Assembly: GCF_000338275.1 (NCBI RefSeq) | Contig: NZ_ANMR01000006.1 | Location: 186,001-250,000 of the forward strand | Direction of reading: 5' to 3' | DNA from: Staphylococcus xylosus NJ | GTDB taxonomy: Bacteria; Bacillota; Bacilli; Staphylococcales; Staphylococcaceae | DNA: 64,000 nt | Part shown: positions 5,599 to 18,049 of the stretch, piece after piece | Numbering within the stretch: position 1 is the stretch's first letter | Layout of the letters: every line of letters starts with the position of its first letter | Program-made: the position numbers and the translations under genes | The notes under the pieces: generated by a model | Told to the model about the DNA's origin: nothing | The model's input: the letters and a program-made list of their open reading frames with translations, nothing else | Databases searched by the model: none

Positions 5599-7986
5599 TT
5601 ATTTTTTCTTCTTGCGCGCTTTATTTTTCACTTTTTTATCTTTGTAAAATGGTTTGTGTTTTGTATTACCTTGTTCTTGTTTCCCATTATTACGTTTGTT
5701 TTTACCTTTACGTTGTTTCTGCTTCGTACGGTTGCCTTTACTGTTTCGATCATCTTTTGATTTGTCTGATGATTTACCACGCGGATTAGCTTGAATTGTC
5801 TTACCACGAGAAAGTCTTTGGCCACGTTCATTTTTAGGTACTGGCATACCTACAATTTGGAAATCAATCATACGTTCATCAACATCAACATTGATTACTT
5901 TGATTTCTACAGGATCGCCTATACGGAATACTTTAGCTTGGCGTTCACCAATCATAGCCATTTGACGTTCATCAAAATGATAATAGTCATCTGTCATGTT
6001 GGATACATGTACCATACCTTCAATTGTATTTGGCAATTCAATAAACATACCAAAGTTAGCAACTGAACTAATTATACCTTCGAACTCTTCGCCAATATGT
6101 TGTACCATATATTCGGCTTTCTTCAGTTCATCTGTGTCACGTTCAGCTTCTATCGCTCTACGTTCTCTTTGTGACGTATGTTCAGCAATTTCAGGTAACG
6201 CTTCTTCCCATTTGTTTTTCTCTTTTCTATCCATAGACTGTTCTACAATGTACTTGCGAATTAATCTATGCACAATTAAATCAGGGTATCTACGTATCGG
6301 TGATGTGAAATGCGTGTAATACTCTGCTGATAAACCAAAATGACCCAAGTTCACATCATCATAACGTGCTTGTTGCATTGAACGTAACATCATCGTTGAA
6401 ATAACCATTTGTTCTGGTTGACCCTCAACTTCTTGCTGGATCTTTTGTAAAGTTGATGGGTGAATGTCTTCTCCTGTCCCTTTAATCATTAAACCAAAAT
6501 TAGTTACAAAGTCAAAGAATTGACGTAGACGCTCTGATTTAGGTTGCTCATGGACACGATAAATAAATGGTACTTCTAAACGATCAAAATGTTCAGCAAT
6601 TGTTTCATTAGCAGCTAACATAAATGATTCGATTAGGCGTTCACCTTCACCACGTTTTCTTAATTGAACGTCAGTTGGGATACCTTCCTCATTGACAAGT
6701 ACTTTGGCTTCATCAATATCGAAATCAATTTCACCACGGCGTTTTCTCATATTAATTAAACGTTGCGACAAGTCTTGTGCTAAATCAAGCATCGGTGTAA
6801 CTTCACTATATTTATTACGAGTTTCAGTGTTTTGATCCGTTATAATTTCATTTACTTCATCATAAGTCATACGATAATTTGAATGAATTACACTATCAAA
6901 AATTTCATGTTTAACAACTTCACCACGTTCATTAAGCTCCATTTGACAACTTAAGGTCAATCTATCTACTTTAGGATTTAATGAACAGATACCGTTACTT
7001 AAACGATGCGGAATCATTGGAATTACACGATCAACTAAATAAACACTTGTTGCACGGCTATAGGCTTCTTCATTTAATGCTGAACCTTCAGTTACATAGT
7101 AACTTACATCTGCAATGCTTACTGTTAATTGTGTATTACCGTTACTTAATTTTTTAACGCTAATAGCATCATCTAAATCTTTTGCATCTGCGCCATCAAT
7201 AGTAATTGTCAATTCATCACGTAAGTCATGACGACCTGCAATTTCTGATGATTCAATATGATCTGGAACAGCTTCAGCATCTGCTAAAACGTTGTCTGGA
7301 AATTCAATTTCAATACCGTGTTGATAAATTATTGATAAGATATCTACACCTGGGTCATTCTTGTGACCTAAAATTGCTGAAACGATACCTTCTGGATTAT
7401 CTGTACCATCAGCATATTTTGTAATTTGTACGAGCACTTTGTGACCATCCACGGCTCCAAGGTTTTGACCTTTTGGAATAAAGATATCTTGCATAATTCG
7501 TTTATCATCAGGTAATACAAAACCGAAATGACGTGCTTCACTGTAAGTACCAACCACTTGAGTGACTGAATGTGTTTCTATAGTTTTAACTTCGCCTTCA
7601 ACTTTACCTTTATGATCCCCTTTAGATTGGTGTACCTCAACTAGGACTGTATCACCGTCCATAGCTCTATTTATCTTTGTAGGTGGGATAAAGATGTCAT
7701 CCATGTCCTCTACTTCTGGACGTAAGAATGCAAAGCCTTTTTTATTCTGGCTAAGTTTACCTTTTATCAATTTTGGCTGATTGGACTTTTGTGATTCCTT
7801 ACGTTGATATCTATCTGTTTTTGTACGTTCAATTAAACCTGTTTGTTCTAATTCAACAAGCACCTTAATTAAGTCTCTAAATGAGTCGGCACTATTTAAA
7901 CCTAATGCATCTTGAAAATCAGACACAGACATTGGTTCATAATCTGGTTGTTTTATAATTTCTTCAATGGATTGCTTTAAATTCAT
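5599..7986 (-). CDS. rnr: Ribonuclease R
   Basis: 795 aa. Order: N-terminal winged helix (1-60), two cold-shock/OB domains (from about 75; KGFAFLRPE), the RNB catalytic domain (about 240-575, with acidic residues in TIDGADAKDLDDAISVKK), an S1 domain (about 630-710; GIISSVANFGMFIELPN) and a long Lys-rich tail from about 715. It is a processive 3'-5' exoribonuclease able to degrade structured RNA and non-stop mRNA, consistent with its place next to smpB and ssrA. The ATG at 7986 follows GGAGG. It is probably in one operon with est, given a 35-base gap. Confidence 0.98.
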   Translation of the reverse strand: MNLKQSIEEIIKQPDYEPMSVSDFQDALGLNSADSFRDLIKVLVELEQTGLIERTKTDRYQRKESQKSNQPKLIKGKLSQNKKGFAFLRPEVEDMDDIFIPPTKINRAMDGDTVLVEVHQSKGDHKGKVEGEVKTIETHSVTQVVGTYSEARHFGFVLPDDKRIMQDIFIPKGQNLGAVDGHKVLVQITKYADGTDNPEGIVSAILGHKNDPGVDILSIIYQHGIEIEFPDNVLADAEAVPDHIESSEIAGRHDLRDELTITIDGADAKDLDDAISVKKLSNGNTQLTVSIADVSYYVTEGSALNEEAYSRATSVYLVDRVIPMIPHRLSNGICSLNPKVDRLTLSCQMELNERGEVVKHEIFDSVIHSNYRMTYDEVNEIITDQNTETRNKYSEVTPMLDLAQDLSQRLINMRKRRGEIDFDIDEAKVLVNEEGIPTDVQLRKRGEGERLIESFMLAANETIAEHFDRLEVPFIYRVHEQPKSERLRQFFDFVTNFGLMIKGTGEDIHPSTLQKIQQEVEGQPEQMVISTMMLRSMQQARYDDVNLGHFGLSAEYYTHFTSPIRRYPDLIVHRLIRKYIVEQSMDRKEKNKWEEALPEIAEHTSQRERRAIEAERDTDELKKAEYMVQHIGEEFEGIISSVANFGMFIELPNTIEGMVHVSNMTDDYYHFDERQMAMIGERQAKVFRIGDPVEIKVINVDVDERMIDFQIVGMPVPKNERGQRLSRGKTIQANPRGKSSDKSKDDRNSKGNRTKQKQRKGKNKRNNGKQEQGNTKHKPFYKDKKVKNKARKKKK

Positions 7987-8021
7987 TATGCCCCTCCTTT
8001 CTATTTTTAAATATTTATATT

Positions 8022-8762
8022 TTAATTAGACCAATCTAATGATTCTAAGAAATTGTAGACGTCTTCGAATACTAATTCTTTCTCTTTGTCTATCGTAATG
8101 ACATGTCCTGAATTTGCATACCATTTAATATCTTTATCATCAGATTCGCTCTCATTGTATATAATGTTTGCAGAATCTGTATTGATCATTTGATCTTGCT
8201 CTGCTTGAATAACTAATAACGGATCCATCACTTCATCAATGTGTTCTCTTACATCTTCAATTTGACCTTGTAATTCTTTTAAAGTATCTGTTGGTTTGAA
8301 ATTGTCCATTTCTTTTTGAATTGTGGCTTCATCTTTACCTTCATACTTTTTAAAATTACGGGCATATTGTAAAACCCCTTCAAACATAGCGCCCTCAGTC
8401 TTAATATACATAGGAGAGCACATAGTTACAATACCCTTTACATCTCTGTTTAAGCTTAATTTTAAAGCATAGCAACCACCCAGTGACAAACCAGCTACAA
8501 CAATTTCATCATAACCTTTGTCTACTAAAAAATCATAGCCATCTAAGGCATCTTTTAACCATACAAAAGGACTTGATTTTAAAATTTCTTCAGGTGGTGC
8601 TGCATGCCCTTCATATTGTGGTGCGTAAGATGTATAACCTTTTTTCTGTAAGAATCGACCTAATTGTCTTACATCTGAGGAATTTCCTGTAAAACCATGC
8701 AATAACAACACTGCTCTATTTCCTTCTTCAAAAAAGAATGGCTCTGGAAGTTTCATCTGCAT
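8022..8762 (-). CDS. est: Carboxylesterase (alpha/beta hydrolase)
   Basis: 246 aa. An alpha/beta-hydrolase with an HGFTGN oxyanion segment near residues 22-27, the nucleophile elbow GLSLGG near 91-96, an acidic residue in [10 protein letters not shown] and a His in NSGHVI near the C-terminus. It resembles the thermostable Bacillus/Geobacillus esterase Est30, which also neighbours rnr and secG. The start at 8762 has AAAGGA 9 bases upstream; the in-frame TTG at 8771 overlaps that site. It probably hydrolyses short-chain esters; the natural substrate is unknown. Confidence 0.93.
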   Translation of the reverse strand: MQMKLPEPFFFEEGNRAVLLLHGFTGNSSDVRQLGRFLQKKGYTSYAPQYEGHAAPPEEILKSSPFVWLKDALDGYDFLVDKGYDEIVVAGLSLGGCYALKLSLNRDVKGIVTMCSPMYIKTEGAMFEGVLQYARNFKKYEGKDEATIQKEMDNFKPTDTLKELQGQIEDVREHIDEVMDPLLVIQAEQDQMINTDSANIIYNESESDDKDIKWYANSGHVITIDKEKELVFEDVYNFLESLDWSN

Positions 8763-8863
8763 TGTATTCAATCCTTTCGTTTATGCTTTTAATTACAATA
8801 TTACTATATTTATCTATATTTGAATATTTCACTATTCATTTAAACTCAACATGTCTATTATAA

Positions 8864-8894
8864 ATAAAAAAGCCCGACTTTAACATTGTCGGAC
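8864..8894 (-). terminator. Terminator after secG
   Basis: On the minus strand CCGAC-N9-GTCGG is followed by GCTTTTTTA, directly past the secG stop. Confidence 0.8.
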
Positions 8895-8895
8895 A

Positions 8896-9129
8896 TTATA
8901 AACCAAAATAACTTATGCCTAACATTAACAAGAAGAAAATGATAGACAATACAATTGTTAATCTATGCAAGAATAAATCAATACCGCGTTGCTTTTGTTT
9001 ACCAAATAACTGTTCGGCGCCACCACTGATTGCACCTGATAGTCCATTACTTTTACCTTCTTGGAGTAACACAACAGTTACTAATGCAATACAATCTAAA
9101 ATCAAAAGTACTATTATTAATGTATGCAT
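8896..9129 (-). CDS. secG: Preprotein translocase subunit SecG
   Basis: 77 aa with two membrane helices (about 3-23 and 52-72) joined by the conserved loop [20 protein letters not shown] followed by LFG, typical of Gram-positive SecG. It stimulates SecYE-SecA protein export. GGAGG lies ahead of the ATG at 9129; the longer frame to 9165 has no ribosome site. A terminator follows, so it is probably transcribed separately from the esterase and rnr. Confidence 0.97.
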   Translation of the reverse strand: MHTLIIVLLILDCIALVTVVLLQEGKSNGLSGAISGGAEQLFGKQKQRGIDLFLHRLTIVLSIIFFLLMLGISYFGL

Positions 9130-9197
9130 GAAAATTGTCCTCCATTCATCATATACGAAACGCATTATATCATACGATCGTTATCTTTAGCAAACTT

Positions 9198-9659
9198 CTA
9201 TCTATTGAATGTACTCTTACGAACTATTGAAACGATTAACATGTATACGCCGAGTACAAATGATATCACTAATACTAATGTTAGTGGTAATAAGTTTAAG
9301 CTTGATTTCACATCTAATATTGCGCGATAAACTGCACCAATATTAATTATATTATACAAAATTTGCGATGCGAATACTGCAAACATGAACCACCATAAAT
9401 AGCTGTGTCTATTCCAAATTGCAAAGATACCCGCTAAGTTCGCTAAGATATACATAATCCCTGTAAACTGAAAACTATTTTTAATTGTGCCAACAGCGTT
9501 TTCTGATGTTTTTTGTCCACTATTAGATAATAACTGTTTTATTACACTATCATCTAACACTAAAAATAAATGTACGGCATAAAGTATAGCAATAATTAAT
9601 GAACTATATGCAATCAGATGTGCTGTCTTAATTTCTTTTGACTTTGGTTTTACATCCAT
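9198..9659 (-). CDS. Conserved four-helix membrane protein
   Basis: 153 aa, four predicted membrane segments (about residues 13-35, 65-85, 88-110 and 122-145) with a short extracellular loop carrying KTSENAVGT. I recognise it only as a conserved staphylococcal hypothetical protein found between eno and secG; I cannot name a function. No catalytic motif or signal peptide is seen. Confidence 0.85.
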   Translation of the reverse strand: MDVKPKSKEIKTAHLIAYSSLIIAILYAVHLFLVLDDSVIKQLLSNSGQKTSENAVGTIKNSFQFTGIMYILANLAGIFAIWNRHSYLWWFMFAVFASQILYNIINIGAVYRAILDVKSSLNLLPLTLVLVISFVLGVYMLIVSIVRKSTFNR

Positions 9660-9742
9660 AATGAGTTGAGACTCCTTCTATAATTTACACTTACAATTAT
9701 ATCAGTTTCATAGTGAAAGATGAACAATTTAAGTAAATAAGT

Positions 9743-9787
9743 AAACTAAAACCATATGCTATAGTAATATGGTTTTAGTTTTTATGT
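9743..9787. terminator. Perfect 15-bp hairpin, possible terminator
   Basis: Positions 43-57 and 67-81 past 9700 (AAACTAAAACCATAT and its complement) form a 15-bp stem with a 9-base loop, followed on the plus strand by TTTTAT. No plus-strand gene ends here, so its client is unclear. Confidence 0.5.
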
Positions 9788-9815
9788 TACATATAAACAA
9801 GGTAGTTTCTAGTAT

Positions 9816-10100
9816 ACAATAGCTTTGCTATTGCATAAGTCCTACTAGGGAGTGGGACAGAAATCTAATTTATTTTAAAAATGATTTCGTCGTCCCACCC
9901 CGGCAAAGATGACTAAGATTGAAATGGATAAAGGATTCATCTGAGCTAAAGCTCATACTTAAATAGCATTAACTCAACACACAAGAAAGAGCATTTTAAT
10001 TTTCAATCCAGTCAGCTACTGCCTTTTTAACAATTTCGATTTGAATCTGGAACAAGATTCCACTGTTTACAATAGCTTTGCTATCGCATAAGTCCTACTA
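9816..10100. repeat. 32-bp direct repeat flanking a hairpin element
   Basis: ACAATAGCTTTGCTATTGCA and the following 12 bases at 9816-9847 recur with one mismatch at 10069-10100. The copies enclose the dispersed element at 9848-10022, which begins at the base after the first copy. The second copy runs into the left arm of a strong hairpin at 10091-10130. Confidence 0.85.
9848..10022. repeat. Dispersed GGGAGTGGGACAG element, copy 1
   Basis: It starts GGGAGTGGGACAGAAATC, closes a first hairpin with CGTCGTCCCACCCC, then has a second imperfect hairpin from GGCA..TGACT..ATTGAAA to TTTTCAATCCAGTCA..TGCC. The same design recurs at 54347-54464. Elements of this kind are scattered between genes in staphylococcal genomes. 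Confidence 0.85.
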
Positions 10101-10130
10101 AACTCAATTTTCAATTGAGTAAGTAGGACT
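10091..10130. terminator. Long hairpin downstream of eno
   Basis: AGTCCTACT pairs with AGTAGGACT and, inside, ACTCAATT pairs with AATTGAGT, giving a 17-bp interrupted stem. It lies beyond the main eno terminator and may act as a second barrier. Confidence 0.6.
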
Positions 10131-10132
10131 TT

Positions 10133-10165
10133 AAAAAACACGCAAGTCATAAAGACTTGCGTGTT
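10133..10165 (-). terminator. Terminator of the glycolytic operon (after eno)
   Basis: ACACGCAAGTC-ATAAA-GACTTGCGTGT is a perfect 11-bp stem, followed on the minus strand by a T run, 30 bases past the eno stop. Confidence 0.93.
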
Positions 10166-10196
10166 AGCGCGTGAACTCTTAAATTTTAAAACTATA

Positions 10197-11546
<1,350 letters not shown>

Positions 11547-11611
11547 TCATCTTCATTATAGCTTTAAATACTATAAATACAAAGTAATTTAATTCTCTTG
11601 TGTTGTTTATA

Positions 11612-11664
11612 GATGCTATAAATTGTCAGAATAAGAAACGCTTCTATACTAAATTTATAGCATC
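11612..11664. other. 13-bp perfect inverted repeat between gpmI and eno
   Basis: GATGCTATAAATT at 11612-11624 and its exact complement at 11652-11664, with a 27-base loop. There is no strong T run on the minus strand, so a processing or stability hairpin, or an eno promoter-proximal structure, is as likely as a terminator. Confidence 0.6.
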
Positions 11665-11694
11665 AATTTTCACTCTATATTTTAATTCATTAAA

Positions 11695-13212
11695 TTAGTG
11701 ATTTATTAATGATTCACCAGTCATGTCTTCTGGTTGATTTACATTTAATAAATCTAATAATGTTGGTGCTAAGTCACCAAGACGACCTGTTTCACGTAAT
11801 GTCACACCATCTTTTGTAACAATTACTGGAACTGGATTAGTTGTATGTGTAGTCATAGGTTGCTCATCGTCAGTTAATACCATATCTGAATTACCATGAT
11901 CAGCAGTTATAATTGCATGACCACCCATTTCAGTTATTTTATCAACAACCTCACCTAAACATTCGTCTACGGCTTCAATAGCTTTAATCGTCGGTTCTAA
12001 CATACCACTATGTCCAACCATATCAGGGTTTGCAAAGTTTAATAAGATTAAATCTAGGTCACCTTTATTTAACTCCTCGATTAAAGCATCTTTTACTTCA
12101 TATGCACTCATTTCTGGTTTAAGGTCATAAGTTGCAACTTTAGGTGAATCAATTAAACGACGACGTTCGCCTTCGAATTCATCATTGCGACCACCACTCA
12201 TGAAATAAGTCACATGTGGGAATTTTTCTGTTTCAGCAATACGTAATTGTTTCAAACCATTATCTTGTGCAACTTCACCGATTGTATTAGTTAAATCGAC
12301 TTTTTCAAAAACAATTTCTGCATCTACGTTGTCGTTGTATTTTGTAAATGTTGCATAGAATAAATCTTTGACTTGTTCCACTTTAAAACCGTCAAATGCT
12401 TTATCTGTAAACACTTCAGAAAGTTGTCCTGCTCTATCTGGACGGAAGTTATAGAAGATTACTGCATCGCCATCATTAACACCTTCATTTTGGTCTTCAA
12501 TGATAAATGGTTCTACAAATTCATCTGTTAAATCTTTAGCATAGTTAGCTTCAACGCCAGCTTTTGCTGATTCAAATGTCTCTCCACCAAAATTACGGAT
12601 AGCATTATATGCTCTTTCTTCTCTATCCCAACGTTTATCACGATCCATTGCGTAATAACGTCCAGATACAGAAGCAAATTGGCCAATGCCAAGTTCATTA
12701 AATTTAGCTTCAGTTTCTTCTATATATTTCAATGCTGATTTTTGATCAACGTCACGTCCATCTAAAAATGCGTGAACATAAACTTTTCCAACGCCTTGTT
12801 TTTTAGCTAATTCTAATAAAGCAAAAAGATGCTGATAATGACTGTGTACACCGCCGTCTGATAATAGACCAAAAACATGTAGTACTGAATCATTACCTTT
12901 AACATGTTGTATAGCGCTATTTAACACATCATTTTCAAAGAAATCTCCATCTTCAATTGATTTATTGATACGTGTCAAACTTTGATAAACAATACGTCCA
13001 GCACCAATATTCATATGCCCAACTTCTGAATTACCCATTTGGCCGTCTGGTAGGCCAACATCTAAACCACTTGCTTCGATTTGTGTTGTTGGATACTTAC
13101 TATAATAACGGTCAAAATTAGGTTTATTAGCTAGTTTTACAGCATTACCGTGCTCGCTCTCTCTGTTTGCAAAACCATCTAAAATAATTAATGCAGTTGG
13201 TTGTTTCGCCAT
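11695..13212 (-). CDS. gpmI: 2,3-bisphosphoglycerate-independent phosphoglycerate mutase
   Basis: 505 aa from the ATG at 13212. The alkaline-phosphatase-type core shows ALIILDGFA at the N-terminus and the phosphorylated Ser in [17 protein letters not shown]. Mn ligands sit in [22 protein letters not shown] and ITADHGNSD. It interconverts 3- and 2-phosphoglycerate using Mn2+. Its ATG begins one base past the tpiA stop, with GGTG inside the tpiA end, so translation is coupled. The in-frame start at 13224 overlaps tpiA and lacks a site. Confidence 0.99.
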   Translation of the reverse strand: MAKQPTALIILDGFANRESEHGNAVKLANKPNFDRYYSKYPTTQIEASGLDVGLPDGQMGNSEVGHMNIGAGRIVYQSLTRINKSIEDGDFFENDVLNSAIQHVKGNDSVLHVFGLLSDGGVHSHYQHLFALLELAKKQGVGKVYVHAFLDGRDVDQKSALKYIEETEAKFNELGIGQFASVSGRYYAMDRDKRWDREERAYNAIRNFGGETFESAKAGVEANYAKDLTDEFVEPFIIEDQNEGVNDGDAVIFYNFRPDRAGQLSEVFTDKAFDGFKVEQVKDLFYATFTKYNDNVDAEIVFEKVDLTNTIGEVAQDNGLKQLRIAETEKFPHVTYFMSGGRNDEFEGERRRLIDSPKVATYDLKPEMSAYEVKDALIEELNKGDLDLILLNFANPDMVGHSGMLEPTIKAIEAVDECLGEVVDKITEMGGHAIITADHGNSDMVLTDDEQPMTTHTTNPVPVIVTKDGVTLRETGRLGDLAPTLLDLLNVNQPEDMTGESLINH

Positions 13213-13213
13213 A

Positions 13214-13987
<774 letters not shown>

Positions 13988-14053
13988 CTATTAGTAAATT
14001 ATGATTAAATATTGCCTATTTATAATCATGGGTTGCTGTTTCTAGTCGTGCGG

Positions 14054-15244
14054 TTATTTGTTAGCAATTGCAACTACGCCAGGTAGCTCTTTGCCTTCAA
14101 GATATTCTAATGATGCGCCGCCACCAGTTGAGATATGACTAAAGTCATCTGCATAACCTAATGAAATAGCTGCAGCAGCTGAATCGCCACCACCAATAAT
14201 AGTATTAGCATCTTTCAATTCAGCGATTGCTTCACAAACGCCAATCGTACCTTTAGCAAAGTTACTTAATTCAAATACACCCATTGGTCCATTCCATACT
14301 ACAGTATGTGCGCCTTGTAAATGCTCTTTGAATAATTCAACTGTTTTCGGTCCAACATCCATCGCTTCTTGATCAGCTGGGATATTATCTACAGTTACTT
14401 CTGTGATCTCTGCATCATTTGAAAATTCTTTAGCGACTTTACAATCAACTGGTAATACGATTTGATCGCCAGCACGGTCTAATAATTCTTTAGCAAAGTC
14501 AACTTTATCTTTTTCTAATAAAGATAAGCCGATTTCTTTACCTTGTGCTTTAAAGAATGTATATGACATACCGCCACCGATAAGTACTTTATCTGCAATT
14601 TTCAATAAATTTGTAATAACGCCAATTTTGTCAGAAACTTTTGCGCCACCAAGAATTGCAACTACAGGTTTATCAGGGTTTTCAACTACGCCACCAATAT
14701 ATTTTATTTCTTTTTCCATTAAGAATCCTGCTACTGTTTCTAAGTTAGCTGCAATACCTACATTTGATGCATGTTCACGATGTGCTGTACCAAAAGCATC
14801 ATTTACGAATACATCACCAAGTGAAGCCCAGTATTTACCTAATTCAGGATCGTTTTTAGATTCTTTTTTACCATCTACATCTTCAAAACGAGTATTTTCG
14901 ACTAATAAGACGTCACCTTCATTAAGATCTTTAACAGATTGTTCTAATGTTTCACCACGTGTTTCAGGTACAAAAGTAACAGTTTTACCTAATTTTTCCG
15001 TTAATGCATCAGCTACTGGTTTTAAAGTTAATTCTGCTTTGTCGCTTTCTTCTTTTACTTTACCTAAATGAGAGAATAATACAATTTTGCCACCTTGTTC
15101 AATAATATATTGAATTGTTGGTAATGCTTGGACGATACGATTATCATCAGTAATTTCTCCATCTTTCATCGGTACGTTAAAATCAGCACGAACAAGTACA
15201 GTTTTACCTTTTAATTCTAAGTCAGTTACAATTTTTTTAGCCAT
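14054..15244 (-). CDS. pgk: Phosphoglycerate kinase
   Basis: 396 aa from the ATG at 15244, which has GAGGAGG upstream; longer frames have no site. Two Rossmann-like lobes: [14 protein letters not shown] (about 17-30), [19 protein letters not shown], then the nucleotide-binding [15 protein letters not shown] (about 205), [13 protein letters not shown] and [10 protein letters not shown]. It makes ATP from 1,3-bisphosphoglycerate. A terminator-like hairpin separates it from gapA, which may lower its expression relative to gapA. Confidence 0.99.
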   Translation of the reverse strand: MAKKIVTDLELKGKTVLVRADFNVPMKDGEITDDNRIVQALPTIQYIIEQGGKIVLFSHLGKVKEESDKAELTLKPVADALTEKLGKTVTFVPETRGETLEQSVKDLNEGDVLLVENTRFEDVDGKKESKNDPELGKYWASLGDVFVNDAFGTAHREHASNVGIAANLETVAGFLMEKEIKYIGGVVENPDKPVVAILGGAKVSDKIGVITNLLKIADKVLIGGGMSYTFFKAQGKEIGLSLLEKDKVDFAKELLDRAGDQIVLPVDCKVAKEFSNDAEITEVTVDNIPADQEAMDVGPKTVELFKEHLQGAHTVVWNGPMGVFELSNFAKGTIGVCEAIAELKDANTIIGGGDSAAAAISLGYADDFSHISTGGGASLEYLEGKELPGVVAIANK

Positions 15245-15269
15245 GTAAGCTTCCTCCTCTAAATGGAAC

Positions 15270-15312
15270 AATAAATTAAAATAAGCGGAGAAGCGTTGTG
15301 CTCCCCGCTTAC
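15270..15312 (-). terminator. Terminator-like hairpin between gapA and pgk
   Basis: On the minus strand AAGCGGGGAG pairs with CTCCGCTT (one bulge) and TTATTTTAATTTATT follows. The stem lies inside the operon, so partial termination or RNA processing could give more gapA than distal mRNA. Confidence 0.65.
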
Positions 15313-15374
15313 TCCTAAGCATATTGTTTAAATTTAACAGCACAATGCGCTTGCTAAATCAATTTTACATCAAA

Positions 15375-16382
15375 TTATTTAGCTTGAGTTGCTAAGTGTT
15401 CTAATGTACGTACTAATTGTGAAGTGTAAGACATTTCGTTATCGTACCAAGCTGCTACTTTAACTAATTGACGGTCGCCAACAGTCATTACACGTGTTTG
15501 TGTTGCATCAAATAATGAACCGTAAGTCATACCGATTACGTCTGAAGAAACGATTTCGTCTTCAGTGTAACCGAATGATTCGTTTGAAGCATTTTTCATT
15601 GCAGCATTTACATCTTCAATGTTTACATTTTTCTCTAAAACAACTGTTAATTCAGTTAATGAACCAGTTGCTACAGGTACACGTTGTGCACCGCCGTCTA
15701 ATTTACCATCAATTTCAGGAATTACTAAGCCAATTGCTTTAGCAGCACCAGTTGAGTTAGGGATGATGTTTTCAGCAGCTGCACGCGCACGACGTTTGTC
15801 GCCTTTTCTGTGTGGCGCATCTTGTGTGCTTTGGTCACCAGTGTATGCGTGGATAGTAGTCATGAAACCTTCTACTAAACCGAAGTCATCGTTTAACACT
15901 TTAGCAACAGGAGCTAATGAGTTAGTCGTACATGAAGCACCTGAAACAACTGTTTCTGAACCATCTAATTCTTGGTGGTTCGTGTTGTAAACGATTGTTT
16001 TTAAATCGCCAGTAGCTGGAGCAGAGATTAATACTTTTTTAGCACCAGCATTGATGTGTGCTTCTGCTTTTTCTTTATCAGCGAAGAAACCAGTACATTC
16101 TAATACAACATCGATATCTAAGTCTTTCCAAGGTAATTTGCTTGGGTCTGGCTCAGAGAATGATTTAACTTCTTGTCCGTTTACGCGGAAACCGTCATTT
16201 TCAACTTCAACTTCTCCTGTGAAGCGTCCTTGCATAGTGTCATATTTTAATAAATGTGCTAACATTTCGTCATCTGTTAAGTCATTTACTGCTACTACGT
16301 CAATTCCATCAACGTTTTGAATTCTTCTGAATGCTAAACGACCAATTCTACCAAAACCATTAATTGCTACTTTTACTGCCAT
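15375..16382 (-). CDS. gapA: Glyceraldehyde-3-phosphate dehydrogenase (glycolytic, NAD)
   Basis: 335 aa from the ATG at 16382 (AAAGGAGG upstream). NAD-binding [13 protein letters not shown] at the N-terminus, catalytic Cys in [15 protein letters not shown] (about residue 151), His in TIHAYTGDQ (about 178), [20 protein letters not shown] and the S-loop. It oxidises glyceraldehyde-3-phosphate to 1,3-bisphosphoglycerate. Its place directly after cggR identifies it as the glycolytic GapA rather than the gluconeogenic GapB. The gap to cggR is 41 bases. Confidence 0.99.
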   Translation of the reverse strand: MAVKVAINGFGRIGRLAFRRIQNVDGIDVVAVNDLTDDEMLAHLLKYDTMQGRFTGEVEVENDGFRVNGQEVKSFSEPDPSKLPWKDLDIDVVLECTGFFADKEKAEAHINAGAKKVLISAPATGDLKTIVYNTNHQELDGSETVVSGASCTTNSLAPVAKVLNDDFGLVEGFMTTIHAYTGDQSTQDAPHRKGDKRRARAAAENIIPNSTGAAKAIGLVIPEIDGKLDGGAQRVPVATGSLTELTVVLEKNVNIEDVNAAMKNASNESFGYTEDEIVSSDVIGMTYGSLFDATQTRVMTVGDRQLVKVAAWYDNEMSYTSQLVRTLEHLATQAK

Positions 16383-16423
16383 TATAATGGCCTCCTTTAA
16401 TAAATGATATTTAAAAAGTGTTA

Positions 16424-17452
16424 TCACTTTTTATTACTATTGTTTGCGATTGCTTTTGCTGCACCTTCATCTGTAATTAATACAGTGTTTTTAGGAGCAA
16501 TTGAAAGATAAGCTTTAATTGCTTCTCCTTTTGATTTACCCCCTGCTACAGCAAAAATAAACTTTTTCGATTCAAGATCCTCTAACTGAAGTCCAATCGT
16601 TTTCACTTTGTGGACGATTTCACCTTGATCATCGAAATAATATCCAAATGCTTCTCCCGAGGCATTGTGATGTTGAAGTTTTTCTATAACTTCATTAGGT
16701 GATTGACGTCTTCGCGCCATCTTCAGCGCATCACCAATGCCATGGATTGTAATATTGGATTGTTTGATTTTTTCTAGCGTCTGGATTACGGATGGTTCTA
16801 ACATAAGTGTATTATATGTCGTTTCACTTACGTTGTCTGGTACATATAATGTTGTGTAATCACCATTTGTCTGCTGTGCCATGCTAGCTGCAATAGTGTT
16901 TGCTTGATAAACAACATTTTCGCCAAGTCCGCCCCTAGCAGGAACGAAAAACGCATTGTATGGCTGATGATGCATCGCTTCACTAACATAGGCCATTGTT
17001 GAACCACCTGTTACTGCAACAATTGCATTTTCGTAAAGTACATCCTCAACTAATTGTCCTGCCTGACGGGATAATTCAATCTTTACCGTTTGATCAGCGT
17101 CTGAATCTCCTGGTATGACATAGACTTCTTTGATTCCATACTGTTCTTTAATAACTTGGGCAAGATGATGGTCATCAGAATATACATTAAAATAACCATT
17201 TAATTGTCTGACGGTTGCCGCACCTGCTTCTGTTATTTCCATACCTGTGGGTTTAACTTTGATTAAATCCTGTTTCTTTAGGGTGTCTGTTTCAGAACGA
17301 AGCACACGTTCTGTCAAATCCATATATTCACTTAAACTACGTCTACCTACGGGTTGATGCTTTGAAATAGTAGTGAGAATCGAGAAACGACGATACATTT
17401 TTTCAACAATTTCTGGCACAAGCTTTTGTTGAACTTTTATCAAATCCTTCAC
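16424..17452 (-). CDS. cggR: Central glycolytic genes regulator CggR/GapR
   Basis: 342 aa with a GTG start preceded by GGAGGAGG. An N-terminal HTH (about 20-75; [20 protein letters not shown]) and a SorC-type sugar-binding domain (about 90-335; [18 protein letters not shown]). In Bacillus, CggR represses its own operon until fructose-1,6-bisphosphate releases it; the same control is expected here. It is the first gene of the operon, with an operator-like sequence upstream at 17503-17526. Confidence 0.96.
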   Translation of the reverse strand: MKDLIKVQQKLVPEIVEKMYRRFSILTTISKHQPVGRRSLSEYMDLTERVLRSETDTLKKQDLIKVKPTGMEITEAGAATVRQLNGYFNVYSDDHHLAQVIKEQYGIKEVYVIPGDSDADQTVKIELSRQAGQLVEDVLYENAIVAVTGGSTMAYVSEAMHHQPYNAFFVPARGGLGENVVYQANTIAASMAQQTNGDYTTLYVPDNVSETTYNTLMLEPSVIQTLEKIKQSNITIHGIGDALKMARRRQSPNEVIEKLQHHNASGEAFGYYFDDQGEIVHKVKTIGLQLEDLESKKFIFAVAGGKSKGEAIKAYLSIAPKNTVLITDEGAAKAIANNSNKK

Positions 17453-17502
17453 TACTATCCTCCTCCGTTTCTTTATAAAGGGTCAAGTTCTAACCATAGA
17501 TT

Positions 17503-17526
17503 GACTTTTTCCGTCCCTAGTGGGAC
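17503..17526 (-). promoter_or_regulatory. Probable CggR operator
   Basis: On the minus strand GTCCCACTAGGGAC is followed by GGAAAAAGTC. The GGGAC-spacer-GTC pattern resembles the B. subtilis CggR operator halves (GGGAC..TGTC). It lies downstream of the predicted -10 and upstream of the cggR ribosome site, the right place for a roadblock-type repressor. Confidence 0.6.
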
Positions 17527-17553
17527 AAAAAAATATAACCTCTTATATTTGCA

Positions 17554-17582
17554 ATAATACTACTATCGTTTTGAAATTGCAA
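17554..17582 (-). promoter_or_regulatory. Probable sigma-A promoter of the cggR-gapA operon
   Basis: Minus-strand TTGCAA (17582-17577), a 17-base spacer and TATTAT (17559-17554), placed just upstream of the CggR operator. Confidence 0.6.
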
Positions 17583-17818
17583 GCAAAAATAGCTTATATT
17601 TCATCAGCTAAATTTACTGTTGAATCATATATTTTCAATCTGCGTACAGTAACAATTTACCCGCTATATAATTTGTTAATCATTATTCCTTAAATAATTG
17701 GATAAATGAGTTCGTCACATTTTGTTCAACCCTTATCACTACAATGAACAACTCTAATTGAATACTATGTATTAAATCTTTAAAATGAATATATATTAAA
17801 AAATCAAGGAGAGAGACC

Positions 17819-18049
17819 ATGTCTAATAATAATAATCCAGAAGTCATTGACCCAGATGATCAACGTTATAAAGATAAGGATTACTTTAATAAGAAAAATC
17901 AAGGCATTCCTACAAACAAACGTCACCAATCTTTAAATTACACAAAACATATCGGCTGCGGTTGTGGTCCCTTAGGGTGTTTTAGCGGTTGTTTTACTTT
18001 AATTATTATATTTTCGTTAGTATCTTACTTACTCAGTTTTTTATTTTAA
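17819..18049 (+). CDS. Small conserved membrane protein, 76 aa
   Basis: A polar N-terminal half (VIDPDDQRYKDKDYFNKKNQ) is followed by a Cys/Gly patch (HIGCGCGPLGCFSGCF) and one membrane helix at about 55-75. AAGGAGAGAG precedes the ATG. The clustered cysteines could be lipidated or bind metal, but no named family is recognised. It is transcribed divergently from cggR. About 365 bases upstream hold only the cggR promoter region and AT-rich DNA. Confidence 0.75.
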   Translation: MSNNNNPEVIDPDDQRYKDKDYFNKKNQGIPTNKRHQSLNYTKHIGCGCGPLGCFSGCFTLIIIFSLVSYLLSFLF

